From Planctomycetota bacterium (GTDB lineage: Bacteria > Planctomycetota > UBA1135 > GCA-002686595): a stretch of 14,813 nt of DNA. Under the pieces are notes generated by a model. The model saw nothing but the letters and a program-made list of their open reading frames with translations. It was not told where the DNA came from and made no database searches. Below are positions 7,382 to 14,380 of the stretch, piece by piece. Position numbers and translations under genes: made by a program. Position 1 is the first letter of the stretch; every line of letters begins with the position of its first letter. The stretch is from the NCBI GenBank assembly GCA_029259675.1, contig JAJDES010000345.1:1-14813 (forward strand), written 5' to 3'.

Positions 7382-8314
7382 TTAGCCTTCTTGGGACTCG
7401 AGCCAGCGCTCCGCATCAATGGCCGCCATGCAGCCCATGCCCGCAGCTGTAATCGCCTGGCGATAGCGACGATCGGCAATGTCCCCGGCAGCGAAGACCC
7501 CCTCGACCGATGTCGCGGTGCCGTCGTGGACAATGATGTAACCATCGTCGTCGAGGTCGAGCTTGCCCTTGAAGATTTTGGAGTTGGGCACGTGCCCGAT
7601 GGCCAGGAACAAGCCGTCGCAATCCAGCTCGGAGCGCTCGCCGGTTTTCGTTCCCTCAACCGCGACACCGCGCAGTTTGCCGTCGTCGGCGCGCAGGTAC
7701 TCGACGGGTGATTGGTTCAAGACAAATTCGATCTTGGAATTTTTTTGCGCGCGCTCGAGCATGATCTTCGATGCGCGGAATTCCTCGCGGCGATGCAGGA
7801 TGGTCACCTTCTTGGCGAAGCGCGTAAGGAAATTGGCTTCCTCCATCGCACTGTCTCCCCCGCCGACGACAATGACTTCCTTATCGGGGAAGAAAGCACC
7901 GTCGCAGGTCGCGCAGGCCGATAGCCCGCGGCCCATGACTTCGCTTTCGCCATCGAGACCGAGCAAACGCGCGCTCGCTCCCGTGGAAACAATCACAGAA
8001 TGTGTTTCCCACTCTTCGAAGTCGGACTTGACCTTGAAGGGTCGTGAGCTGACATCCAGCTCAGTCACCTGGCCCAATTCAATTTGCGTCCCGAAGCGTT
8101 CCGCTTGGGCGCGAAACTCCTCCATCATGGCCGGGCCCATGATGCCCTCGGGGTAGCCCGGGTAATTCTCTACGTCTGTGGTGATGGTCAGTTGACCACC
8201 GGGCTGCATGCCCTCCACCATCAGCGGTTTGAGATTGGCCCGTGAGGCGTAAATACCAGCCGTGTAGCCGGCGGGGCCGGAGCCGATGATGATGACATTG
8301 CGCGGATCGCTCAT
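7382..8314 (-). CDS. trxB: Thioredoxin-disulfide reductase
   Basis: A 310-residue low-molecular-weight, FAD-dependent thioredoxin reductase (EC 1.8.1.9), a cytoplasmic enzyme passing NADPH electrons to thioredoxin. In order: the FAD-binding GSGPAGYTAG at about 11-20; GGQLTITTDVENYPG at about 39-53; the redox-active CATC at 134-137; the NADPH Rossmann motif GGGDSAMEEA at 151-160 with HRR at 174-176 for the 2'-phosphate; and the second FAD motif GVFAAGD at 272-278 followed by RQAITAAGMGCMAA. All key residues are present and the length is standard. The ATG at 8314 begins exactly where the family begins and has GAGG about 9-10 bases upstream; a GTG at 8344 is an unlikely longer start. It is a single gene, convergent with the pilin operon. 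No thioredoxin gene is adjacent in this window. Confidence 0.97.
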   Translation of the reverse strand: MSDPRNVIIIGSGPAGYTAGIYASRANLKPLMVEGMQPGGQLTITTDVENYPGYPEGIMGPAMMEEFRAQAERFGTQIELGQVTELDVSSRPFKVKSDFEEWETHSVIVSTGASARLLGLDGESEVMGRGLSACATCDGAFFPDKEVIVVGGGDSAMEEANFLTRFAKKVTILHRREEFRASKIMLERAQKNSKIEFVLNQSPVEYLRADDGKLRGVAVEGTKTGERSELDCDGLFLAIGHVPNSKIFKGKLDLDDDGYIIVHDGTATSVEGVFAAGDIADRRYRQAITAAGMGCMAAIDAERWLESQEG

Positions 8315-8639
8315 TCGATGAAACCTCGTAAATCGCTTGTCCACGGGCTTTTCCCGCGGTGGGGCGACAACTTAGCGCCCCGCCCCGAGCCCGTCCAACG
8401 CCCCGTGCCCTACTTGCCCAAAAGCTTGGCCTCGGCGTTGAGCTGCGGGCCGCGAAGCCATCGAATGGGTGCGGGCCCCCGGCGGGACGCGGGATAGGGT
8501 AGGCCCCCTACCGAGTCCAGCTCCATCGGCCCACTCCGATGGGGCCGCAGCATTGGGCCCGACTTGCCCAGCTACCCATGAGTGGCTCTACTGTGACCGA
8601 GAGCGCCGTTCTTTCGCTCGCCCAATCCAAGCGCCAAAA
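8315..8639. other. Divergent intergenic region between trxB and the DUF2203 gene
   Basis: A 325-base region that should contain promoters for trxB (minus) and the DUF2203 operon (plus). I cannot assign either with confidence. It contains three small dyads: GGGGCG and CGCCCC around a 9-base loop (8361-8381), GGTAGG and CCTACC (8498-8512), and CCATCGG and CCGATGG with a 6-base loop (8523-8542). The last two would lie in the leader of the plus-strand transcript if it starts upstream of them. No T-runs follow, so they are not typical terminators. No protein-coding signal is convincing here. Confidence 0.4.
8523..8542 (+). promoter_or_regulatory. Stem-loop upstream of the DUF2203 gene
   Basis: A perfect 7-bp stem (CCATCGG, CCGATGG) with a CCCACT loop, about 100 bases before the DUF2203 start. 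It could be an operator or a leader hairpin; chance occurrence in high-GC DNA is also possible. Confidence 0.25.
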
Positions 8640-9053
8640 ATGGTCGGACCTCGAATATTCAGCATCCCGGAGACCAATGCCCTGATTCCCCAGTTGGCGG
8701 ACATTTTCGCGGAGGTCGGCGAACTCAAGCAAGTGGTCCGAGATTGCAAGCTGCGCATCAACGCGCTCGAATTGATCTGGGGCGCCGCCGTGCGCAAGGC
8801 GGACAATCCCGATCACGGCGAGCTCAAAGCCCACATGCAGGAGATGGCCGCCCATCAATCGCGCTTTGAGAACATCTCCAAGCAAGTGGCCGAGATGGGC
8901 GGGCATCTCAAGGGCCTCGACCCGCCTCTGGTTGATTTCTACGGCGTGCGCGAGGGCCTGCTCGTGCTTTGGTGCTGGACCCTGGGCGAATCCGAAATCA
9001 GCCATTGGCATCATGTCGATGAGGGCTTCTCCGCCAGGCAGCCCCTTGCCTGA
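8640..9053 (+). CDS. DUF2203 family protein
   Basis: A 137-residue cytoplasmic protein of the uncharacterised DUF2203 family. The N-terminus RIFSIPETNALIPQLADIF matches the family's opening. The middle (about 20-90) is helical, with charged heptad-like spacing. The C-terminus has the family signature: LVDFYGVREGLLVLWCWTLG at about 97-116, then ESEISHWHHVDEGFSARQPL, with conserved Trp, His and Asp residues near 123-127. No signal peptide or membrane segment is seen. The ATG is fixed by family alignment; no good ribosome binding site precedes it (CCAAAAATG), and the frame stays open to 8469. The IMPase-family gene starts 10 bases after its stop, so the two are probably co-transcribed. The molecular role of the family is unknown to me. 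Confidence 0.85.
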   Translation: MVGPRIFSIPETNALIPQLADIFAEVGELKQVVRDCKLRINALELIWGAAVRKADNPDHGELKAHMQEMAAHQSRFENISKQVAEMGGHLKGLDPPLVDFYGVREGLLVLWCWTLGESEISHWHHVDEGFSARQPLA

Positions 9054-9063
9054 AGAGCCATCC

Positions 9064-10161
9064 ATGGGAGCCGACCAGAACAACCCACAAATGGGGCCGT
9101 CGTCCAGTACCGGGGCCAACGCGTTCGAAGGCGAGTGGGAGCGTCACTGGTCCCCGCGCCTGCTCGAACTTTGCGACCGCATTCGAAGCGCCACGCTCGA
9201 AGCTCTCGCCGCCGCCCTGAAATCCGGTGACATGAGCGCCGTCGCCACCGCCAAAGCGGAAGGAGCGGGAGACACGACCTACGGTTTGGACTTGCCCAGT
9301 GAGGCTCTAATTGAAGCCTGGTTTGAAAGCGAGGCCAGCCGGCATCCGCTCTCGGTCCTCACCGAAGATTCCGGCTGGCGCCACGGCGCTCCCGACCCCG
9401 CCGGTGGCTGGAAGAAACTGGACGGCTTCGATCACGGCGGCCCGCGCATCGCGTTCGATCCGGTTGACGGTACGCGCAACCTGATGACCAACCTGCGTTC
9501 GGCCTGGACGGTGGTCAGCTTTGCGGGACCGGGCAAGGACCAACCGCGCTTTGTCGATGTGTGGGCCGGAATCGTCGCGGAGTTGCCGGACTCCCGCGCC
9601 GGTCAGTGGCGCCGATTAAGCGCAACGCGCAACTCGCCGTGCCTATTGGAGGTTTTTACACGGGATGGCGCCGTTGAATTGGAACGCCGCGAGCTCGTCG
9701 TCGATCAGGATGATCGCGCCGATCACGGCTACTTCCCCTTCTTTCGCTACATGCCCGATTTGCGGCCGGCCATCGCGCAACTCGAAGCAGCTTTCTTTGA
9801 ACGCTTGCAACGACTTGAAGGGGCCGACGTGCGCAACTGTTACGACGATCAATACATCACCTCGGCCGGTCACTTTGTGCTGCTGAGTTTGGGCACCTAC
9901 CGCATGCTGGTGGAACCGCGCGCGTTCCTTGCGCAGCGGCGCGGCCGCCCCACCGTCCCGACCAAGCCCTACGACATGGCCGGCGCCATGGTCTGCGCCC
10001 TGGCCGCAGGCTGCGAAATCACGTCTCCCACAGGCGAAGAGATTGATTTTCCAATCGATACCCAAACGCCCGTCAGCTACGTGGGCTACGCCAACAGCGC
10101 CACGCGGCGCCGGCTTGAGCCGCACTGGTTAGCCGTTGTCGAGGACACCAAGGGTCCCTAG
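9064..10161 (+). CDS. Inositol monophosphatase family protein
   Basis: A 365-residue metal-dependent phosphatase of the IMPase/FBPase superfamily, which hydrolyses phosphate esters such as inositol phosphate, fructose bisphosphate or PAP. The metal-binding signature FDPVDGTRN is at 131-139 (Asp132, Asp135), preceded by the acidic ligand region LTEDSGW at about 99-105. The C-terminal signature is KPYDMAGAMV at 301-310, with Asp304 in place of the usual (W/Y)DxAAG aspartate. It is about 100 residues longer than typical bacterial SuhB (about 260-270), because of an N-terminal extension and an insertion around residues 155-250. The substrate cannot be deduced. The start is the ATG at 9064, with weak GAAGAG upstream, just after the DUF2203 gene. 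Its TAG stop abuts the start of the sulfatase-like gene (TAGTGATG), suggesting translational coupling. Confidence 0.85.
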   Translation: MGADQNNPQMGPSSSTGANAFEGEWERHWSPRLLELCDRIRSATLEALAAALKSGDMSAVATAKAEGAGDTTYGLDLPSEALIEAWFESEASRHPLSVLTEDSGWRHGAPDPAGGWKKLDGFDHGGPRIAFDPVDGTRNLMTNLRSAWTVVSFAGPGKDQPRFVDVWAGIVAELPDSRAGQWRRLSATRNSPCLLEVFTRDGAVELERRELVVDQDDRADHGYFPFFRYMPDLRPAIAQLEAAFFERLQRLEGADVRNCYDDQYITSAGHFVLLSLGTYRMLVEPRAFLAQRRGRPTVPTKPYDMAGAMVCALAAGCEITSPTGEEIDFPIDTQTPVSYVGYANSATRRRLEPHWLAVVEDTKGP

Positions 10162-10163
10162 TG

Positions 10164-11663
10164 ATGGACAAGGCGCTCCATTGCCGGCGGACAACGCAGA
10201 TGCGGTACGCGCATGTTGAGCGTCCGCACGCGGCACACGAAGTCACCCTTGGAGCGCTGCTCGCCGGTGTTGCCGCCAGCTTGCTTTGCGCCTGTGCCCC
10301 GGCGGACGTAAAGCAATCAAACGCTCGCCCCGACGTGGTTTTGATCAGTCTCGATACGCTGCGCTCCGACCACCTTTCCGCCTACGGTTACGAGCGTCCC
10401 ACGAGTCCTAATTTCGATCGCTTGGCGCAACAAGGTGTTCTGTTTGAAGCGGCCCATGCGCCCGCCAGCAACACCGCACCGAGCCACATGAGCTTCTTCA
10501 CCGGCCTTGACCCCCACGCCCACGGCGTGCATCCGGTTACGGCCTCCCACGCTGCTGCGGACGCGCGCCAACCCGTAACGTCGCTGCACCCCGATCTCCC
10601 AACCCTGCCCGAAGTGTTGCAAGCCCAAGGCTGGTCCACCACCGGCCTGTTGGACGACGGCTTCCTCTTGAAGTCCATGGGCTTCGAGCGCGGCTTCGAT
10701 CGCGTGCACAACAAGCGCACGACCCTGATTGAAAAGCTTGACAAGCTTGAGGGCTTCCTGCAGCGCTGGGACAGGGACGAACCGCAGTTCCTATTTTTTC
10801 ACACCTACGAACCGCATTCGCCCTACCTGCCGCCGCGCAAGTACCACGGCAAATTCACGCAAGCTGACTACAACGGGGAATTTCGCATGCGCTACGAGCG
10901 CTTGCTCGATGTCCCCCTCAAGTCGGCTTGGAATGCCAAGGGTCACTTCCTGGACAGCAAGGGCTTGCCCGAAGCCGACAGCGTTGAGTTCCTGCGCGGG
11001 CTTTATGACGAAGGCATCGCCCATACCGACTGGGGCTTGGGCGAGCTCTGGCGACTGTGGAGCGAGCATCGCGACGCCTCCAATACCTTGTTCGTCATCG
11101 TCTCCGACCACGGGGAGGGATTTGGGGAACACGGGCACCTGGGACATTCCTACGGACTGCGCATCGAACTGCTGCGCGTGCCGCTGCTCATGATCGGTCC
11201 CGGCCTGACTCCCGGTAGAGTTTCCGATCCCGTGGGTTTGGTGGAATTGATGCCCACCATGTTGGAGCTTTTGGGCTTGCCCGCGGTACCTAGCTCGGGC
11301 CCGTCTTTCGCGCCGCTCGCGCGCTTTCAGCCGCAGGAATCAGGACGCGCGGTGCACAGTCAATTCGGTCGCCTCAACGGCGTGGACGACAGCATCACCC
11401 TGAACGGATTGCGCCTATTGCGCACCGAATCGCGTGCGGGAGTCAAACTTGCACTGTTCGACCTGAGTGCGGATCCGTACGAAGCAAACGATCTTGCGGC
11501 CGCTCGCAGCCAAAGCGTGCAGAGCATGCTCCAGCTGCTCGACCGCCGTCGCGCGGAGGCTCAATCCTGGCGAGACAACTACCCGGCCGGCAACGGAAGC
11601 ACCCTCAGCAAGGAAGACGAAGAGGACTTGCGCGCCCTTGGTTATTTGGGCGAAGACCAGTAG
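10164..11663 (+). CDS. Sulfatase-like alkaline phosphatase superfamily lipoprotein (threonine type)
   Basis: A 499-residue protein of the sulfatase/phosphoglycerol transferase fold. The N-terminal hydrophobic stretch LGALLAGVAASLLCAC (about 29-44) ends in a lipobox-like LCAC, so it is probably exported and lipid-anchored at Cys44. Metal ligands are visible in VVLISLDTLRSDHLSAYGY (Asp64) and in SDHGEGFGEHGHLGHS (Asp315, His316). The catalytic position lies in NTAPSHMSFFTG. Where sulfatases have Cys or Ser matured to formylglycine (C/S-x-P-S-R), this protein has Thr104-A-P-S-H. That argues against a classical sulfatase and for phosphoesterase or transferase chemistry with Thr as nucleophile, as in LtaS-type enzymes. 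The C-terminus ends LRALGYLGEDQ, common in this group. AAGGG (10150-10154) serves either the ATG at 10164 or a GTG at 10161 that overlaps the upstream stop. Confidence 0.88.
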   Translation: MDKALHCRRTTQMRYAHVERPHAAHEVTLGALLAGVAASLLCACAPADVKQSNARPDVVLISLDTLRSDHLSAYGYERPTSPNFDRLAQQGVLFEAAHAPASNTAPSHMSFFTGLDPHAHGVHPVTASHAAADARQPVTSLHPDLPTLPEVLQAQGWSTTGLLDDGFLLKSMGFERGFDRVHNKRTTLIEKLDKLEGFLQRWDRDEPQFLFFHTYEPHSPYLPPRKYHGKFTQADYNGEFRMRYERLLDVPLKSAWNAKGHFLDSKGLPEADSVEFLRGLYDEGIAHTDWGLGELWRLWSEHRDASNTLFVIVSDHGEGFGEHGHLGHSYGLRIELLRVPLLMIGPGLTPGRVSDPVGLVELMPTMLELLGLPAVPSSGPSFAPLARFQPQESGRAVHSQFGRLNGVDDSITLNGLRLLRTESRAGVKLALFDLSADPYEANDLAAARSQSVQSMLQLLDRRRAEAQSWRDNYPAGNGSTLSKEDEEDLRALGYLGEDQ

Positions 11664-11666
11664 CGC

Positions 11667-11718
11667 GCTTGAACCCAAGCGAGCCGCTGCGCGAGGTGTG
11701 GAGCGCCCCACCCGGCTC
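11667..11718. terminator. Candidate bidirectional terminator hairpins
   Basis: Two hairpins lie between the convergent sulfatase-like and ABC permease genes. The first is GCTTG-AACC-CAAGC (11667-11680). The second is immediately adjacent: outer arms GAGCCG (11681-11686) and CGGCTC (11713-11718) enclose a bulged GGTG-T-GG / CC-CACC stem. There is no T-run on either side, so intrinsic termination is only plausible. Confidence 0.4.
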
Positions 11719-11725
11719 CATTTGC

Positions 11726-13441
11726 TCAGCCCCGCTCGCGGCTGAGATCGAAACGGCGCAGGAGTTTGCCGCCCGTCCAGGCCACGAATACATCGCTGGC
11801 GAACATCACCAGCACTGTGCCGCTTACGCCCGCTGCAATGCCCACGGCATGACCGGCACCCAATAGGTTCACGGCAACAAAGTTGCACAGGAGACCCACA
11901 CCGCCGATCACTGCCAAGAGCAGCATGGCCAAAATCCCGCGCACGAACATGACCACCATGGCGCGCCCGGTGTTGTGCAAGGCCCCGTCCTGGCCGGGCG
12001 TAATGCGAACGGGCGCAAACAAAAAGACCGCGTTGTCCAGCCCGACCCAAGCAAAAACGAACATGGGCAAGGCCAGCAAGCCCGGCAAGAGCGCGATGTG
12101 AAAGCTCATGCTCCAGGCGCAACGCGCCACGACTCCCGCGCTGACCAAGGATGCGATCAAAAACACTTCGGGCAATATCGTGAAGACGAATGCCCGCATC
12201 GGCCCCACCGGCCAAGCCTTGATGGCGGCCATGCGATCGAGATCCTCACGATAGTCGAAGCGCAGGCCCGCTCCCAAGTAAAGCGTGCCTAGAACCGTGA
12301 TCAGCAAGCTGCCGCCGAGCACGTCCTTGTTACTTGAGGAGTTGAACGTCGAAGAAACGAAGATGGTGACCAGGCACAGGATCAGTACCGAGACCAGCAA
12401 TGTGCCGCGCGCTTTGCGCACAATCGCGCTGGTCTTGCGCCAAGCGATGGCGCCTCCGGGTCCCCTGCCGAACATCCAAGGCACGTGCCAAGTCGCCGTA
12501 AACTTCGAAGCCTTTGTCGCACTGACGCCACCGCCGGAGCGTTGGGCGCGACGAATGCGTTCGGCCACATTGGCCGAGGTTTCGAGCGACAGTTCACGGA
12601 AATCAATCGGAAGTCGCGCCGTCAGTTCAAACAAGCACAACCAAATGACCAGGCACACCCCAAGCCACAACATGAATGCGGATGCATTCTCCGCGGCGAT
12701 CATTCGCGCCCACGGCTCGAAAGGCATGAGCAGTGCAGCGACCAACGGATGACCGGCTAGGGCGCCGGCGCCTTCGCTCGTGGCCCGATTGGCCCATTCC
12801 CCCAGCGAGCCCCCGAGATCGCCCATGGTCAGGGCTGCGAAAAGCGCTCCAATCGCCATGACGCTGAGGAAACTGAGCAAACCGCCCGGCCAGCGCCGCA
12901 GCAGCACCAACCAGCGCCGCTCCAAGAGGCCGGTCATGATCGCCACCATTTGGCCCAGGATCGGCAGCGTTTGCATGGCCACAAAGGTGCCGCCGAAGGC
13001 AAAGACCGCCACGGGCATGTGACGCATGACCAAGAGACCGAAAATCACGCCGGCGAAGCTCGCTCGCCCCATATTCGCCAACAGGCGATAGCGAACGAGG
13101 TCGGAGCGCGAAACCGGTGCGCTGAACAGAAGTTCGATCTCTTCGCGCGGCAGAAAAAGTCCGCGGTGATTTAGGGAGCCACTGAGGGTCAATACGCCGA
13201 TCAGGATGCCGCCCAAGCCGACGCTGCGGCGAGCGCTTTGGGGATCCACCATGGTGGGCTCCGACGCGGTCCAGCTCGGAATTTGAATCGCGACAATCCA
13301 CAGCGCAAACACGCCCAGGCCCACCAAACCAATCAAAGCGCCCACCGGCGTGCGCATGCGACTCAGCGTGCGGCGCAAGTGCCCGCGCAACTTGCGCCGC
13401 GCCAACAAGCGCAGGGCGGGCGATCCGGCCAGCAAACTCAT
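11726..13441 (-). CDS. ABC exporter membrane subunit (putative ABC exporter family)
   Basis: A 571-residue polytopic inner-membrane protein with roughly 12 hydrophobic segments in two halves. The first half (about 32-277) and the second (about 346-555) are separated by a hydrophilic, probably cytoplasmic loop of about 70 residues containing RIRRAQRSGGG. Near residues 96-120, LFLPREEIELLFSAPVSRSDLVRYRL carries the LF-x-x-P-V-(S/T)-R pattern I associate with the putative ABC exporter family (recalled as PF16962), which pairs with ABC-2-type ATPases. The ATG (13441) overlaps the TGA of the ATPase gene in an ATGA junction, so ATPase and permease are translationally coupled and form one transporter. 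The substrate is not deducible. The gene ends convergent with the sulfatase-like lipoprotein gene, 62 bases away. Confidence 0.83.
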   Translation of the reverse strand: MSLLAGSPALRLLARRKLRGHLRRTLSRMRTPVGALIGLVGLGVFALWIVAIQIPSWTASEPTMVDPQSARRSVGLGGILIGVLTLSGSLNHRGLFLPREEIELLFSAPVSRSDLVRYRLLANMGRASFAGVIFGLLVMRHMPVAVFAFGGTFVAMQTLPILGQMVAIMTGLLERRWLVLLRRWPGGLLSFLSVMAIGALFAALTMGDLGGSLGEWANRATSEGAGALAGHPLVAALLMPFEPWARMIAAENASAFMLWLGVCLVIWLCLFELTARLPIDFRELSLETSANVAERIRRAQRSGGGVSATKASKFTATWHVPWMFGRGPGGAIAWRKTSAIVRKARGTLLVSVLILCLVTIFVSSTFNSSSNKDVLGGSLLITVLGTLYLGAGLRFDYREDLDRMAAIKAWPVGPMRAFVFTILPEVFLIASLVSAGVVARCAWSMSFHIALLPGLLALPMFVFAWVGLDNAVFLFAPVRITPGQDGALHNTGRAMVVMFVRGILAMLLLAVIGGVGLLCNFVAVNLLGAGHAVGIAAGVSGTVLVMFASDVFVAWTGGKLLRRFDLSRERG

Positions 13442-14259
13442 GCTCGCTGATCGATTTCCGGCCCGGCCCCCGGTGATGCTGCGGGCGACTTTCCGGTGGC
13501 CGCAAAAAAGATTTCTTCCAAGTTGGAGCCGGGAGCCGTTTTGATTTCGATGCGAGCTTCTTCCAAGGTCCCGTCGAAGCGCTTTTCTCCGTCGTCCAAA
13601 ATCAGAATGCGATGGCCCATGGCTTCGACCAATTCCAATAGGTGCGAGGAGAGTATGACGGCCGTACCGCTGGCGGCCTGTTCGAGAATAGCCTGCTTGG
13701 CCGTTCGAATGCCGCGCGGATCCAACCCGGACAGGGGCTCATCCAAAAGCACCAAGCGGGGCCGCGGCAACCACGCGCAACACAGGGCGAGCTTCTGTCG
13801 CATACCCCGCGAGAGCTCGCCGCCGAGCGCATCGCGTTTGCTGTCCAACTCAAAACGCTCAAGCAACTCATTGGCGCGCGGCTTCCAATCGGGGACGGAA
13901 TAGAGCTTGGCCGCGAATTCCAGATGCTCGCCAACGGTCAGCGTGTCGAAGGGTTGCGGATCGTCGGGCACCCAAGTCAGGCACTGCTTGGCTCCGGTTT
14001 CGTCCTTGGCCACGTCGTGCCCGCAGACCCGCACGAGCCCGCTTTGAATCGGCAAGACACCCGCAATGCTGCGCAGGGTGGTGGTCTTCCCCGAACCGTT
14101 CGGCCCCACCAAACCGAGCACGCCGCCCGCCCCCAAAGTGAACGAAAGGTCGCTCACGGCCGGGGTTTCGTCGTAGCGCTTTGAAAAGTGCTGAACTTCC
14201 AGCACCAACTCCGGCGAAAATGCGGCGCCGGGTTCCTGTGGTTGAAAGGGATTGGTCAA
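13438..14259 (-). CDS. ABC transporter ATP-binding protein
   Basis: A 273-residue cytoplasmic ATPase driving the adjacent permease. Motifs in order: Walker A GPNGSGKTT at 52-60; a Q-loop region CLTWVPDDPQPFD at about 93-105, where the usual Gln (Glu in some ABC-2 ATPases) seems replaced by Asp; the signature LSRGMRQ at 149-155; Walker B LVLLDEP at 169-175 with catalytic Glu174; the D-loop SGLD; and the H-loop His206 in LSSHLLE. The pattern LTVGEHLEFAAKLY after the Q-loop is typical of ABC-2-type drug, heavy-metal or bacitracin exporter ATPases. The first codon is TTG with no clear ribosome binding site; in-frame TTG and GTG codons about 18 residues in are alternatives that still precede the domain. 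It is first in a two-gene operon and overlaps the permease start by 4 bases. Confidence 0.95.
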   Translation of the reverse strand: MTNPFQPQEPGAAFSPELVLEVQHFSKRYDETPAVSDLSFTLGAGGVLGLVGPNGSGKTTTLRSIAGVLPIQSGLVRVCGHDVAKDETGAKQCLTWVPDDPQPFDTLTVGEHLEFAAKLYSVPDWKPRANELLERFELDSKRDALGGELSRGMRQKLALCCAWLPRPRLVLLDEPLSGLDPRGIRTAKQAILEQAASGTAVILSSHLLELVEAMGHRILILDDGEKRFDGTLEEARIEIKTAPGSNLEEIFFAATGKSPAASPGAGPEIDQRA

Positions 14260-14380
14260 GGTTTGCTGAGCTCGAAGTTTGCGACCTATTTCGCGAGGCG
14301 CTTGCCATCTCCCGTTGGCAACGCACTGCGTTGCGAAAACTTTCGCGGAGACCGCAATGAATCGGAGTTGTTAGAAGTCA
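14260..14380. promoter_or_regulatory. Intergenic region with nested inverted repeats before the ABC operon
   Basis: A 121-base gap between the M28 peptidase stop and the ABC ATPase start, both on the minus strand. It contains overlapping dyads at 14302-14346: TTGCCA-N8-TGGCAA (14302-14321), GCAACGC-ACT-GCGTTGC (14318-14334) and GCGAAA-AC-TTTCGC (14333-14346). They may be terminator elements for the peptidase gene or operator/leader structures for the exporter. No clean promoter is visible. Confidence 0.4.

Noticed and set aside
8578..8685. A 35-codon ATG frame overlapping the start of the DUF2203 gene.
   Set aside because: No ribosome binding site and no recognisable peptide; it lies out of frame with the DUF2203 protein. 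A regulatory upstream frame cannot be excluded but is not supported.
11415..12215. A long antisense frame spanning the junction of the sulfatase-like and permease genes.
   Set aside because: It overlaps two well-supported genes, and its product has no family features.
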